Counted from the first letter of the stretch, positions 7,273 to 15,417 are shown. The stretch: DNA of 29,306 nucleotides from Selenomonadaceae bacterium (GCA_016280345.1 JAEEGN010000026.1:1-29306); one strand, 5' to 3'. A program made the numbers and translations. Notes: generated by a model from the letters alone, not told the origin.

Positions 7273-9001
7273 CTTTCATCCTGGGCTGATCTTCATCTTC
7301 GTCGGAATGCTCGCCGCTCTTTGCCAGTCCACAGGACGCCGGATGATTCTGGCCTGTTGCCCGGTGCTTGCTCTGGTCAGCATCTGCAACCAGACGATGG
7401 GGACCGACCTCTCGTTTCAGTTCGTCAATGATTTTACGCTTCACTATCTTTTCGTGGATCCCTTGAGTTGGGTATTCACCGCGATTTTCTGCGTTTTCGG
7501 CGTCATCGGAGGTATTTATAGTTGCCACAACAAGAGTCCATTGGAGGCACTCTGCTCCATGGCTTATGTAGGTTCGTCAATCGGCGTCGTGTTGGCCCAC
7601 GATTGGGTCACCTTCCTGTTTTTCTGGGAGCTGGAGGCGGTGACCTCAACTTTCCTGATCTGGAACGATCCCCGGCCTACGAGTCGTGGAGCGGGCCTTC
7701 GCTATCTGATGATTCATACGTTGAGCGGTAACTGCGTCCTGGCGGGGGTTGTTCTCAAGCTCACTCAGGGAGATATCCTGGTCCACAGCCTGGCAGAGGG
7801 ACCTCATGATCTGGCCTTCTGGTGCTTCCTTATAGGTTTCTGCGTCAATGTGGCGGCGGTACCTTTCCATACCTGGCTGACCGAAGGTTACCCGGCGGCG
7901 ACCTTGACCGGCAGCGTATTCATGTCGAGCTTCACGACGAAGGTGGCTGTATACTCATTGCTTCGTGTCTTCGGCGGCACTGAACTCCTGATTGGCGCAG
8001 GCGTACTCATGGCACTTTACGGCGCTCTTTACGCCGTTATGGAAAATGACATGATTCGACTCCTGAGCTATCATATCGTGAGTCAGGTTGGTTATATGGT
8101 AGCCGGGGCCGGTATCGGAACCGCGATGACCATGAACGGCGCTACGGCGCACGCGGTCAGCGATATCCTCTTCAAGTCGCTCCTCTTCATGTGTTGCAAC
8201 GCTTTGACTTACGCTACCGGCGTGCGGAAGATCAATCAGCTTGGCGGTATGGCGAAGCGGTATCCGGTCATCTGCATTTTCTTCATCGTCGGTGCCTTTT
8301 CCATTGCCGGTGTTCCGGGTTTCAACGGTTTCGTCAGCAAGATGATGACCATAGCCGGGGCTGAGGAAGCGCACCTGGAAACGGTAGCCTTGCTCTTGGA
8401 ACTCGCCAGTATCGGTACTTTCCTCTCCATCTGCTTCAAGATGCTATACTTTATCTTCCTGGCGCCCGATAAGGGGCTGGCCCCGGAGAAGCGACCGGTG
8501 GAAAGCAATATGATGATTGCCATGGCGATTGGCGCGGCGCTCTGCACGCTGATCGGCTGTTTTCCGGAGCTTACTCTGTACCGACATCTGCCCTTCGGGC
8601 CGGTGACTTATGTTCCTTATACGTTGCCTCATGTGACCAACCAGATGATTATGGGCTTCATTGGGGTCATTCCGTTCTTGATGTTCCTGCCGCGGATGGA
8701 GCCGCACACGGCGATTTCTTTGGATGCGGAGTGGTTTTACCGGCGGCCTCTCAAGATGGCCTTCCTGGGTGTCACCTATCTTTGCTTTGGCCTTTGCCGT
8801 GGTCTGGGACATGTCTGGGGTGTAGCTGTGAACCAGGCCATGATGGCTTGCAACAATCCGATGCAGTTCCTCGACGCCAAGCCGTTCCGACCGAAAAAAC
8901 ACTACAGCCCGGATAACTATCGTACCAGCATTGCCGATACGATTATGATTATCTTGACAGTGCTTTTCATCTGTATCTTCTACTTCCGGACTAGCCTTTG
9001 A
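7265..9001 (+). CDS. NuoL-like antiporter subunit (third channel-type subunit)
   Basis: A 578-residue polytopic protein of the NuoL/M/N family and the last gene of the antiporter operon. The conserved Glu is present (Glu122 in FLFFWELEAVTSTFLIW), as are the Lys of the SFTTKVAVYSLLRVFGG helix and the Lys of the ILFKSLLFMCC helix. At the position of the usual mid-membrane Lys before the PFHTW motif, however, the residue is Asn195 (FCVNVAAVPFHTW). From memory, a subfamily of long antiporter D-type proteins also has Asn here, so this may be a family trait. The C-terminal 100 residues form an extra domain ending in one more helix. ATG 7265 follows GGGGAGGGAC. A terminator lies 24 bases downstream. 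Confidence 0.88.
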   Translation: MIDFHPGLIFIFVGMLAALCQSTGRRMILACCPVLALVSICNQTMGTDLSFQFVNDFTLHYLFVDPLSWVFTAIFCVFGVIGGIYSCHNKSPLEALCSMAYVGSSIGVVLAHDWVTFLFFWELEAVTSTFLIWNDPRPTSRGAGLRYLMIHTLSGNCVLAGVVLKLTQGDILVHSLAEGPHDLAFWCFLIGFCVNVAAVPFHTWLTEGYPAATLTGSVFMSSFTTKVAVYSLLRVFGGTELLIGAGVLMALYGALYAVMENDMIRLLSYHIVSQVGYMVAGAGIGTAMTMNGATAHAVSDILFKSLLFMCCNALTYATGVRKINQLGGMAKRYPVICIFFIVGAFSIAGVPGFNGFVSKMMTIAGAEEAHLETVALLLELASIGTFLSICFKMLYFIFLAPDKGLAPEKRPVESNMMIAMAIGAALCTLIGCFPELTLYRHLPFGPVTYVPYTLPHVTNQMIMGFIGVIPFLMFLPRMEPHTAISLDAEWFYRRPLKMAFLGVTYLCFGLCRGLGHVWGVAVNQAMMACNNPMQFLDAKPFRPKKHYSPDNYRTSIADTIMIILTVLFICIFYFRTSL

Positions 9002-9024
9002 CGGATGGTTATCGGGAAAAAACA

Positions 9025-9057
9025 AGCAGCGCCGTGGGGTCCGCGGCGCTGCTTTTT
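9025..9057. terminator. Bidirectional terminator between antiporter operon and ATPase relic
   Basis: AGCAGCGCCG (9025-9034) is perfectly complementary to CGGCGCTGCT (9044-9053) with a 9-base loop. T5 follows on the plus strand, and on the minus strand TGTTTTTT follows. It can stop transcription from both convergent units. Confidence 0.9.
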
Positions 9058-9125
9058 GCATGGGGAAAAATACGTTTGTTGAAAAAATGACGGAGCTCTT
9101 TCTTTTTTTGGGGGTAAGAGTATCC

Positions 9126-9626
9126 TTATACCCGGCGTAGCCGGAAGGCGTTAATGATGGCGGCCGCAACGCCTGGCAGGGCAGCGAGGGAAGCCATCCA
9201 GGGCGCGAACAGTGGCCCGCCGAAAGCGTAGAGAAGGCCACCCGCCGCGGGCAAGGCGAGCAATGGTCCGGCAAAAGCCCAGATGTAGTTCGATCGAATC
9301 GTTTCCATGGCGCGGCGGCTGAGGGCAAGGCAATGTGGCAGGGCACCGAGGCCGTCTTCGGTCAGCACGATGCCGGCAAAGCGCTTTATCCTTGGCTCAC
9401 CGGTCGCTGGAACAATGGTCAGATCTGCCTGGCGGGCTGACGGGATATTCACATCGGCTTTGTCAATCAAGGCTACATTATGGCCGTGGGCTTGAAGAAG
9501 CTGGATTTCGCGCGTCTTGTCTCCGGCGTGGATGCCGGCCTTGAATTCTTCAAGACTGAGTTGGCGGGCGAAAGTCTTGGCCATCCGCTGGCTGTCGCCG
9601 GTCATAAGGATGGGACGGGTATTCAT
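9126..9626 (-). pseudogene. Degenerate P-type ATPase, C-terminal part (after in-frame TAG)
   Basis: This open stretch continues the frame of 9639-10886 exactly; only the TAG at 9639-9641 separates them. It begins (MNTRPILMTGDS) at the TGDx motif of the P-domain, keeps the Lys of the usual P-x-K segment, and then has DKADVN where a working P-type ATPase has GDGxND, so the Mg-binding aspartates are lost. The last roughly 60 residues are the two C-terminal membrane helices of a heavy-metal (P1B) ATPase, ending in a NAFRLRR stretch near the usual NaLRL. There is no SD before its first ATG, so independent translation is unlikely. Confidence 0.75.
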
Positions 9627-9638
9627 GGATTGGAGTGA

Positions 9639-10886
9639 CTACAGAATCTCTGGGACCTCAGGGCGGAGATCGTCCTGGAAGGCGATGAGGCCCTTGGCTT
9701 CACTGCCTCTGCTGACAAACAAGACGGTCTTTCCCTTTTCCGTCAGCTGGTCGAATTTTGTCAACAAGTTGGCACTGATGCGAACTTTTTCCCGCTCCAA
9801 CCATTCCTTGGTGCCAACGCGAACCGTAGAGCCGCTGATCAGTGCCTCTACGCCCTCGCCGGGAAGTTCGTTGAACGCAGCCAGACGTTGGAGTCGGACA
9901 TGGGCGCGAATTGCCTGGTCGGCAATGGCTTCCGCGATTGGATGATAGGATTGGGCCTCTGCACTGGCAGCTAGGCCGATGAATGCCTGGTTCGTCAAAC
10001 CTTCGGGGACTAGGTCGGTGATGTGCGGCTTTCCTGCGGTCAAGAGTCCAGTCTTGCCGAGGACGATGGTATCAGTATCGGCAGCAGCCTCGATGGCTTT
10101 CTGATCGCGCAGGATCAGGCCGTTTGCTCGGGCTGCACGGACTGCAGCCCAGACAGACAACGCTTCAGTGAGACCAAGGGCACCAGGACAGGCGGCTACA
10201 GGAATGGCAAAGAGGACGGCTGAAGCCACGGAAACGGAGTCCAGCAAGGCCCAGGCTATACTGGCAATTAATGCCGTGACCAAAGAGAAAATCGCCACAT
10301 GGCCGGGGAGACTGGAACCTACAGAAGCCAACGGCGTATCGGGAACCGGCAGAGCTTCGGCGGCAACAAGATCCTCTCGACTCTTCAACCCGGCTCGGGC
10401 AAAAGCGAAACGACCCAGAGCCGCCAATGACAGCGTGATTCCCAAAGGGACGTACCAAGTTGACGGACCACCGGATACGAGGTCAGGATCGGTTAAAGCC
10501 AGGGCGATAACGCTGAACAAAAAAGCGGCCAGCGTACTTACGGCAATCAAACTGCTGTCATCAGGCGTTAGATGAAGAAGTCTCCCAATCCCTTGACGAT
10601 AAATCCGCCAATGAATAGTCATCAGAAGGGCGGCCAACGCCGATGCGGCAAGACCGTTCCAGCGCCGGAGAGGTTCCAGGCGAGTCGTTGCTTCCGGCAG
10701 AATTGAAGGGAGAATTTCTGTGAGTTCCGGCAACGCTGCCAGAGCAGCTAAAGCAAGCGTCAGAAGGAGAGACAGGAGAAAAGAAACCAGCGACCATCGC
10801 GACGCGCATCGAGCCGTCGCCAGAGGATCCGGTTCCACCGCAGGCTTTGCCGGGGCGCTTGTAAGGCCAAGTTCCTCATCGGTCAT
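9639..10886 (-). pseudogene. Degenerate heavy-metal P-type ATPase, N-terminal part
   Basis: A 415-residue open frame resembling a P1B (CopA-like) ATPase without an N-terminal metal-binding domain. Hydrophobic helices span about residues 31-52, 78-92, 113-132, 147-163 and 197-235. The CPC metal site is Cys233-Pro234-Gly235. The phosphorylation loop reads GKTGLLT with Gly277 in place of the catalytic Asp. The roughly 120-residue actuator domain with TGE is absent between the GRF-containing helix and the next one. Nucleotide-domain features persist: His315-Pro316 and Gly343-x-Gly345. The start has AGAAAGGAG 8 bases upstream and a near-consensus promoter. The frame ends at a TAG, after which homology continues in the same frame. 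It cannot pump by the normal mechanism. Confidence 0.78.
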
Positions 10887-10924
10887 CTGATCATCTCCTT
10901 TCTGCTAAAAATACAGACAACTTC

Positions 10925-10953
10925 ATTATGGACCGCAGACCGGTTCTTGTCAA
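10925..10953 (-). promoter_or_regulatory. Sigma-70-type promoter for the ATPase relic
   Basis: On the minus strand TTGACA (10948-10953) is followed after exactly 17 bases by CATAAT (10925-10930). The -35 is perfect and the -10 matches 5 of 6. It lies about 40 bases before the start codon at 10886. Confidence 0.75.
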
Positions 10954-10986
10954 TCCGTGACATGGGAGAAAAATCATGGCAGAAAC

Positions 10987-11015
10987 TTGAAGCGGGAAGA
11001 AAAAATTGTTAAAAT
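10987..11015 (+). promoter_or_regulatory. Sigma-70-type promoter for ispE
   Basis: TTGAAG (10987-10992), a 17-base spacer and TAAAAT (11010-11015) lie 43 bases upstream of the ispE start. The promoter is divergent from that of the ATPase relic, with about 30 bases between the two -35 boxes. Confidence 0.7.
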
Positions 11016-11058
11016 GCTACTAGCAAATCATAGAGTAATCTGATGGACGTGATGTGAA

Positions 11059-11940
11059 GTGATACTGGTCGAGGCCAAAGCGAAGATCAATCTTACGTTG
11101 GACATACTGGGAAAGCGACCGGACGGCTACCATGAGGTGGCGATGGTTATGCAGTCAGTGGGTTTGATGGATACGATCCGCTTGGAGTCGGGAAAAGACG
11201 GAATATCGCTTTCTCTCGATACCGGCGAGGTGTCGGCGGATGCCTCGAATCTGGCGTATCAGGCCGCCCGGATGTTTTTGGATACTCACGGCATTAAGCA
11301 AGGGGTCGCAATCCATATCCAGAAGCGGATTCCGGTTGCCGCCGGCTTGGCGGGAGGATCGACGGACGCGGCCGCTGTACTTCGCGGAATGGATGCGCTG
11401 TTCGGAACGGGAATGACCAGTTTGGAACTGGGCCGGCTGGGAGCGGAGATTGGTTCAGATGTGCCATTTTGCCTCGTTGGTGGGACGATGCTGGCGACAG
11501 GACGCGGTGAGATTCTGCGACGGCTGCCGGATATGCCGGGGGGGGGGGGCGTACTGGCAAAGCCCCCGGAAAGAGTTTCCACCGCTTGGGCTTACCGGTC
11601 TTACGATGAAAGACCGTCCCCCGCCCATCCGGACAACCAAGCGATGATAGCGGCGCTGACAGACAGCTTGCAAGCGGTTGCCATTCAGGCTGTGAACGTC
11701 CTGGAGGCGGCGGTTCTTCCAGCGTATCCAATTATTGACGAATACAAGCGTTGCCTGATTGGCCATGGCGCTTTGATGGCCTTGATGTCTGGCAGCGGTC
11801 CTACGGTTTTCGCCTTGACGGAAAGCGAAAACCTCGCTCACGAAGCCGCCCAGGCGCTGAAGGCAGAGTATCCGGCCGCGGCGGTCTTCGTCGTGCCGGC
11901 AACCAGTGGACCAGGTACAATCCGCCGGCAAGATTCATGA
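11059..11940 (+). CDS. ispE: 4-diphosphocytidyl-2-C-methyl-D-erythritol kinase
   Basis: GHMP-family kinase that phosphorylates CDP-methylerythritol in the non-mevalonate isoprenoid pathway (cytosol). The 293-residue length is normal. AKINLTLDILGKRPDGYHE (residues 8-26) is the IspE N-terminal signature, PVAAGLAGGSTDAA (about 91-104) the GHMP ATP-binding loop, and LMSGSGPTVFAL the third motif. The start is GTG 11059 with only a weak SD; no better in-frame start exists nearby. A run of twelve G (11538-11549) encodes four glycines after Pro160, in the variable loop before the KPPERVSTAWAY segment. In the sequence as given the frame is intact. It is followed after 15 bases by a GntR regulator, in an apparent operon with glmU. 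Confidence 0.96.
   Translation: MILVEAKAKINLTLDILGKRPDGYHEVAMVMQSVGLMDTIRLESGKDGISLSLDTGEVSADASNLAYQAARMFLDTHGIKQGVAIHIQKRIPVAAGLAGGSTDAAAVLRGMDALFGTGMTSLELGRLGAEIGSDVPFCLVGGTMLATGRGEILRRLPDMPGGGGVLAKPPERVSTAWAYRSYDERPSPAHPDNQAMIAALTDSLQAVAIQAVNVLEAAVLPAYPIIDEYKRCLIGHGALMALMSGSGPTVFALTESENLAHEAAQALKAEYPAAAVFVVPATSGPGTIRRQDS
11538..11549 (+). repeat. G12 homopolymer inside ispE
   Basis: Twelve consecutive G residues within the coding sequence, codons 160-164 of ispE. A change of one or two G would shift the frame and truncate the kinase. Tracts of this length are prone to polymerase slippage and also to sequencing error. Confidence 0.95.
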
Positions 11941-11955
11941 TAAGGAGCACATTGT

Positions 11956-12666
11956 ATGGAAAAGAAATTGGCGCCGATTCGTCTTGACAGCTATCAGCCC
12001 TTGCGGGAAGTAGTCTGTGAATCGCTCCGGGAGGCAATCCGGAGCGGTGTCTTGCAGCCTGGCGAACGGTTGATGGAGATTCAGTTGGCGGAGGAACTTG
12101 GCGTGAGCCGTACCCCTGTGCGGGAGGCCGTTCGAAAGCTGGAACTCGAAGGCTATGTCATTATGATGCCGCGCCGCGGCACCTATGTAGCGGATCTATC
12201 CATCCGCGATATCAACGAGGTCTTTGAAATTCGGACTTCGCTGGAGTCCCTTGCCAGCGGCCTTGCAGCCGAACGCATTACCGAGGAGGAGTTGGAACGG
12301 TTGCAGCGGCTTCTGGTTTCCATCGGCACTCATATTTCCAGCGGCGATATGGAGCAGATTGTCGCCACGGATACGGAGTTTCATGAGCTTCTTTACCAAG
12401 CCAGCCGCAACCAGCGACTCGTCGGTATCATTTCCAATCTCCGAGAGCAGCTCACGCGTTTCCGGACAACATCGATGTCGTTTCCTGGCCGTCTCACGGC
12501 GACGCTTGAGGAACATCGTGAGATTGTCGAGGCTATCGCTCAGGGCGACGTGAGAGCAGCCCGCAAGGCCGCTGAGCGTCACATGGAACGCTCGGAGCAG
12601 ACACTTCTGGCCAGCATGGAAGCTATGAAAAAGAATTGCGGGAGCAGTGCCCGCAAAAAGGGATAG
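11956..12666 (+). CDS. GntR-family (FadR/FCD subfamily) transcriptional regulator
   Basis: A 236-residue DNA-binding protein. The N-terminal winged helix (about residues 12-75) includes LAEELGVSRTPVREAVRKLE, the typical GntR recognition segment, followed by the wing RRGTYVA. The C-terminal FCD ligand-binding domain (about 85-215) has the metal-site pattern: Asp and His in DTEFHELLY, His in EEHREIVEAI and His in AAERHMERS. AAGGAG 8 bases before ATG 11956 supports the start. The ligand is unknown; FCD regulators usually sense small organic acids. Its place between ispE and glmU suggests cotranscription, and control of those genes is possible but not shown by any operator I can identify. Confidence 0.9.
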   Translation: MEKKLAPIRLDSYQPLREVVCESLREAIRSGVLQPGERLMEIQLAEELGVSRTPVREAVRKLELEGYVIMMPRRGTYVADLSIRDINEVFEIRTSLESLASGLAAERITEEELERLQRLLVSIGTHISSGDMEQIVATDTEFHELLYQASRNQRLVGIISNLREQLTRFRTTSMSFPGRLTATLEEHREIVEAIAQGDVRAARKAAERHMERSEQTLLASMEAMKKNCGSSARKKG

Positions 12667-12697
12667 AGAGTTTGGCAGTTCGGGAGGAGATAGGGAG

Positions 12698-14062
12698 ATG
12701 TCAGATTTCGTTGTGATTATCCTGGCGGCGGGCAAGGGGACCCGCATGAAGTCCATTCTGCCCAAGGTCCTGCACCGGGCCGGCGGCAAGCCTATGGTGA
12801 AGCATGTCCTCGATGCGGCCAAACTTGCAGGGGCAAGACGCAGTATTATCGTTGTCGGCTTCGGGGCCGAGGAAGTTCAGGCGGCGGTTCAGGGCGAAGC
12901 GGAAATTGTTCGTCAGGAAGAGCAATTGGGGACCGGCCACGCGGTGCGGATGGCGGAGCCGCTTCTGTCGAAAGAGCCGGGAACCGTCATGGTGCTGTGC
13001 GGCGATACGCCGCTTTTGACGGCAGGACTGTTGAAGAACCTTTACGAATCGCATCGCGAGGCGCGGGCGAAAGCCACGGTTCTCACGGCCATCCTGCCGG
13101 ACGCGACGGGTTATGGGCGCGTCATCCGATCGGAGGACGGCTCGGTTGAAAAAATAGTGGAGCATAAGGATGCCACGGAAGCGGAGCGGGAAGTCCGGGA
13201 GGTCAATTCCGGTATTTACTGCTTTGAAAGAGAAGAACTGTTTTCTGCTTTGACAGAGGTTGGCTGCGATAACGCGCAGGGAGAATATTACCTGCCGGAC
13301 GTCCTTACCATCCTGCGGGCGCGAGGCGAAAAGATATGGGCAATCGCCGCGGAGAATTATCAGGAAACGCTGGGCGTTAATTCCCGTGTTCAACTGGCGG
13401 GGGTGGAGCGGATCTTGCGCCAGCGCAAGAACAAGGCTCTCATGGAAAGCGGCGTGACATTGATGGACCCGGCGAATACTTTTATTGATGCGGACGTAAC
13501 CATTGGCCGCGATACCGTTATCTATCCCTTTACCTGGATCGAGGGCGCGTCTTCGGTAGGAGAGGGGTGTGTCCTGGGGCCATCCAGCCGGTTCAGCGAT
13601 ATCCGGATTGGCAACGGCGTTACTGCCCAGTTCGTGTATGCCCACGAATGTGAGATTGGTGACGGCGTCACGATGGGACCCTATGTGCATCTGCGCCCCG
13701 GTACAAAAATCGCCGCTGGCGTCAGGATAGGCAACTTTGTCGAGGTCAAGAACTCGAACATCGGCGAGGGCTCGAAACTCCCGCACCTCCAGTATATTGG
13801 CGACTGTGACATGGGGGCGGGGGTCAATATGGGCTGTGGCACGATTACCGTCAATTACGATGGCCGGAAGAAATATCGCACGGTCATCGGCAACGACGCG
13901 TTTGTTGGTTGTAATTCCAATCTGGTTGCTCCGGTTACCATTGGAGATGGCGCATACATAGCCGCCGGCTCCACGATTACCCGTGAGGTTCCCAGCGGCA
14001 ATCTTGGCGTGGCCCGGGCCCGTCAGAAGAATATTCCCGATTGGGAGGATAAGCGAAAGTAA
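12698..14062 (+). CDS. glmU: Bifunctional GlmU: glucosamine-1-P acetyltransferase / UDP-GlcNAc pyrophosphorylase
   Basis: A 454-residue enzyme making UDP-N-acetylglucosamine, the shared precursor of peptidoglycan and lipid A. The N-terminal uridylyltransferase domain shows LAAGKGTRMKS (residues 9-19), GTGHAV and LCGDTPLL. The C-terminal left-handed beta-helix with hexapeptide repeats includes YVHLRPGT, EVKNSNIGEGSKLPHLQYIG and MGCGTITVNYDG, which hold the acetyltransferase active site. ATG 12698 is chosen over the upstream frame extension because GGAGGAG lies about 9 bases before it. It lies 31 bases after the GntR gene, in the same unit. A long open frame on the opposite strand (12701-14443) is only a compositional shadow. 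Confidence 0.97.
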   Translation: MSDFVVIILAAGKGTRMKSILPKVLHRAGGKPMVKHVLDAAKLAGARRSIIVVGFGAEEVQAAVQGEAEIVRQEEQLGTGHAVRMAEPLLSKEPGTVMVLCGDTPLLTAGLLKNLYESHREARAKATVLTAILPDATGYGRVIRSEDGSVEKIVEHKDATEAEREVREVNSGIYCFEREELFSALTEVGCDNAQGEYYLPDVLTILRARGEKIWAIAAENYQETLGVNSRVQLAGVERILRQRKNKALMESGVTLMDPANTFIDADVTIGRDTVIYPFTWIEGASSVGEGCVLGPSSRFSDIRIGNGVTAQFVYAHECEIGDGVTMGPYVHLRPGTKIAAGVRIGNFVEVKNSNIGEGSKLPHLQYIGDCDMGAGVNMGCGTITVNYDGRKKYRTVIGNDAFVGCNSNLVAPVTIGDGAYIAAGSTITREVPSGNLGVARARQKNIPDWEDKRK

Positions 14063-14110
14063 TGTTTGGAAATCCTCCCGTTGTTTTTTGGAGGCAGTGG
14101 ATTCAGAAAA

Positions 14111-14159
14111 GCCCCGGCGGTAAGGCGGCTCGATGTGCCGTTTCCCATCCCGCTGGGGC
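14111..14159 (-). terminator. Possible terminator/structured element between glmU and dgt
   Basis: GCCCCGGCGG (14111-14120) pairs with CCGCTGGGGC (14150-14159) with one G-U pair. The enclosed 29 bases can form a small CGGC/GCCG hairpin. Read on the minus strand the stem is followed by TTTTCTG, so it could end dgt transcripts; the plus-strand side has only a weak T run. The rest of the 257-base gap shows nothing coding. A second imperfect long-loop hairpin (AACCTC/GAGGTT, about 14199-14247) followed by TCTTTTTC on the minus strand may also contribute. Confidence 0.45.
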
Positions 14160-14319
14160 ATTCCTTTGATGTTGGTTTTGAATCCATAAGAAAAAGAAAC
14201 CTCAATGCCTGGACGGAATTTCACCATAAACCAGACGATCGAGGTTCCTTCAACATATTTGATAAAGGATATATAATCTAGGTCAAGGGGGTTGCCTGCG
14301 AGAGCGTTCCTGTCATTCT

Positions 14320-15348
14320 TTAAAAAGATTTTTCTGTCATTCGGAGTCCGACTGGGGGGACGAAGATATCGTTGAAAAGCAGTACCGCATAACTGTCCGT
14401 GAGTCCCGCGACATAATCCACCACGGCTTGCCGTCGCCCCCAACGTTCTTCACGTTCGATGAATTCCATAGGCAGGCGGTCGAAATGCATCATGAAATAG
14501 TGGAAAAGCTGTTCCAGGACGAAGACGGCCTGTTCACGCTCATGCATCAGGGCGGCGGAATGGTAGATGCGTTCGAACATAAAAGCACGGAAGGCGTCCA
14601 TCGCTTCCTGTAGTGGCGGCGTCATGATGATATCGCGCTGACCGCTTTCACCCGATGACGCTGAAGCCGTAATGACATTGGCGACGAAGGCTGTAATCAT
14701 GGCGGAGTGGGCCGTACCGGCCCGACACTTTACAATGGCGGGTAAATCTTCCGGCCGCAAGAGGCCAGCTCTTAAACTATCGTCGTAATCGTGACAGAGA
14801 TACGCGATGCGGTCGGCGATATGGACGATGCGCCCTTCGAGTGTTTTGGCCCGGCGCTGGCCGGAATGGTTGACGATCCCATCCTTCACAGCGGTTGTCA
14901 GGTTGAGTCCCCGGCCGTTCCGTTCCAGGAATTCGACGATGCGGAGACTTTGCTCGTTGTGCTCGAAATGACCGATGAGCTTTGCGATAGCTGCTTCACC
15001 TGCATGGCCAAAGGGTGTATGGCCGACATCATGACCCAGAGCAATAGCTTCGGTGAGGTCTTCATTGAGCCGAAGTCCCCGCGCGATAGTCCTCGAGATT
15101 TGCGCGACTTCCAGACTATGTGTCATCCGTGTGCGGTAATGGTCGCCGGACATGATATAGACCTGTGTCTTATGCTTCAGACGGCGGAAAGATTTGGAAT
15201 GAAGAATGCGGTCACGGTCCCGCTGGAAGGCTGTGCGGAACGGACAAAGGTCAGGTGCGCCGGTTCGCTTAGCCTCCCGACTCTTGGCGGCATCCGGAGC
15301 TAAAATCTGGTATTCCTGTTTTTCTGTCCGCTCGCGGATTGTGTCCAT
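14320..15348 (-). CDS. dgt: Deoxyguanosinetriphosphate triphosphohydrolase-like protein (HD domain)
   Basis: A 342-residue HD-superfamily dNTPase that splits dNTPs into deoxynucleosides and triphosphate in the cytosol. The N-terminal RDRDRILHSKSFRRLKHKTQV segment, His77 in RMTHSLEVAQI, His106-Asp107 in IALGHDVGHTPFGHAGE and the later HIADRIAYLCHD segment give the H...HD...D metal site. The start is ATG at 15348 with GGGAGGGAG 5 bases upstream and its own promoter. The frame is open for another 137 codons upstream, but that part has no family similarity and runs across the promoter. The gene is convergent with glmU and divergent from lpxC. Confidence 0.93.
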   Translation of the reverse strand: MDTIRERTEKQEYQILAPDAAKSREAKRTGAPDLCPFRTAFQRDRDRILHSKSFRRLKHKTQVYIMSGDHYRTRMTHSLEVAQISRTIARGLRLNEDLTEAIALGHDVGHTPFGHAGEAAIAKLIGHFEHNEQSLRIVEFLERNGRGLNLTTAVKDGIVNHSGQRRAKTLEGRIVHIADRIAYLCHDYDDSLRAGLLRPEDLPAIVKCRAGTAHSAMITAFVANVITASASSGESGQRDIIMTPPLQEAMDAFRAFMFERIYHSAALMHEREQAVFVLEQLFHYFMMHFDRLPMEFIEREERWGRRQAVVDYVAGLTDSYAVLLFNDIFVPPVGLRMTEKSF

Positions 15349-15388
15349 TGTACTCCCTCCCGGCGCGTCCTTGTTTTCCTGTGACTTC

Positions 15389-15417
15389 AAGATAGCATAG
15401 AACAGTCTCTCCGTCAA
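15389..15417 (-). promoter_or_regulatory. Sigma-70-type promoter for dgt
   Basis: On the minus strand TTGACG (15412-15417), a 17-base spacer and TATCTT (15389-15394), about 40 bases before the dgt start codon. Confidence 0.7.

Noticed and set aside
1459..9001. Antiporter operon as an energy-converting hydrogenase (Mbh)
   Set aside because: The gene order matches the Mbh membrane module, but no hydrogenase large or small subunit, ferredoxin-like subunit or NuoH-like subunit is present.
12701..14443. 580-codon open frame on the minus strand opposite glmU
   Set aside because: It lies antisense to a certain gene and reflects codon bias; no SD or recognisable domain.
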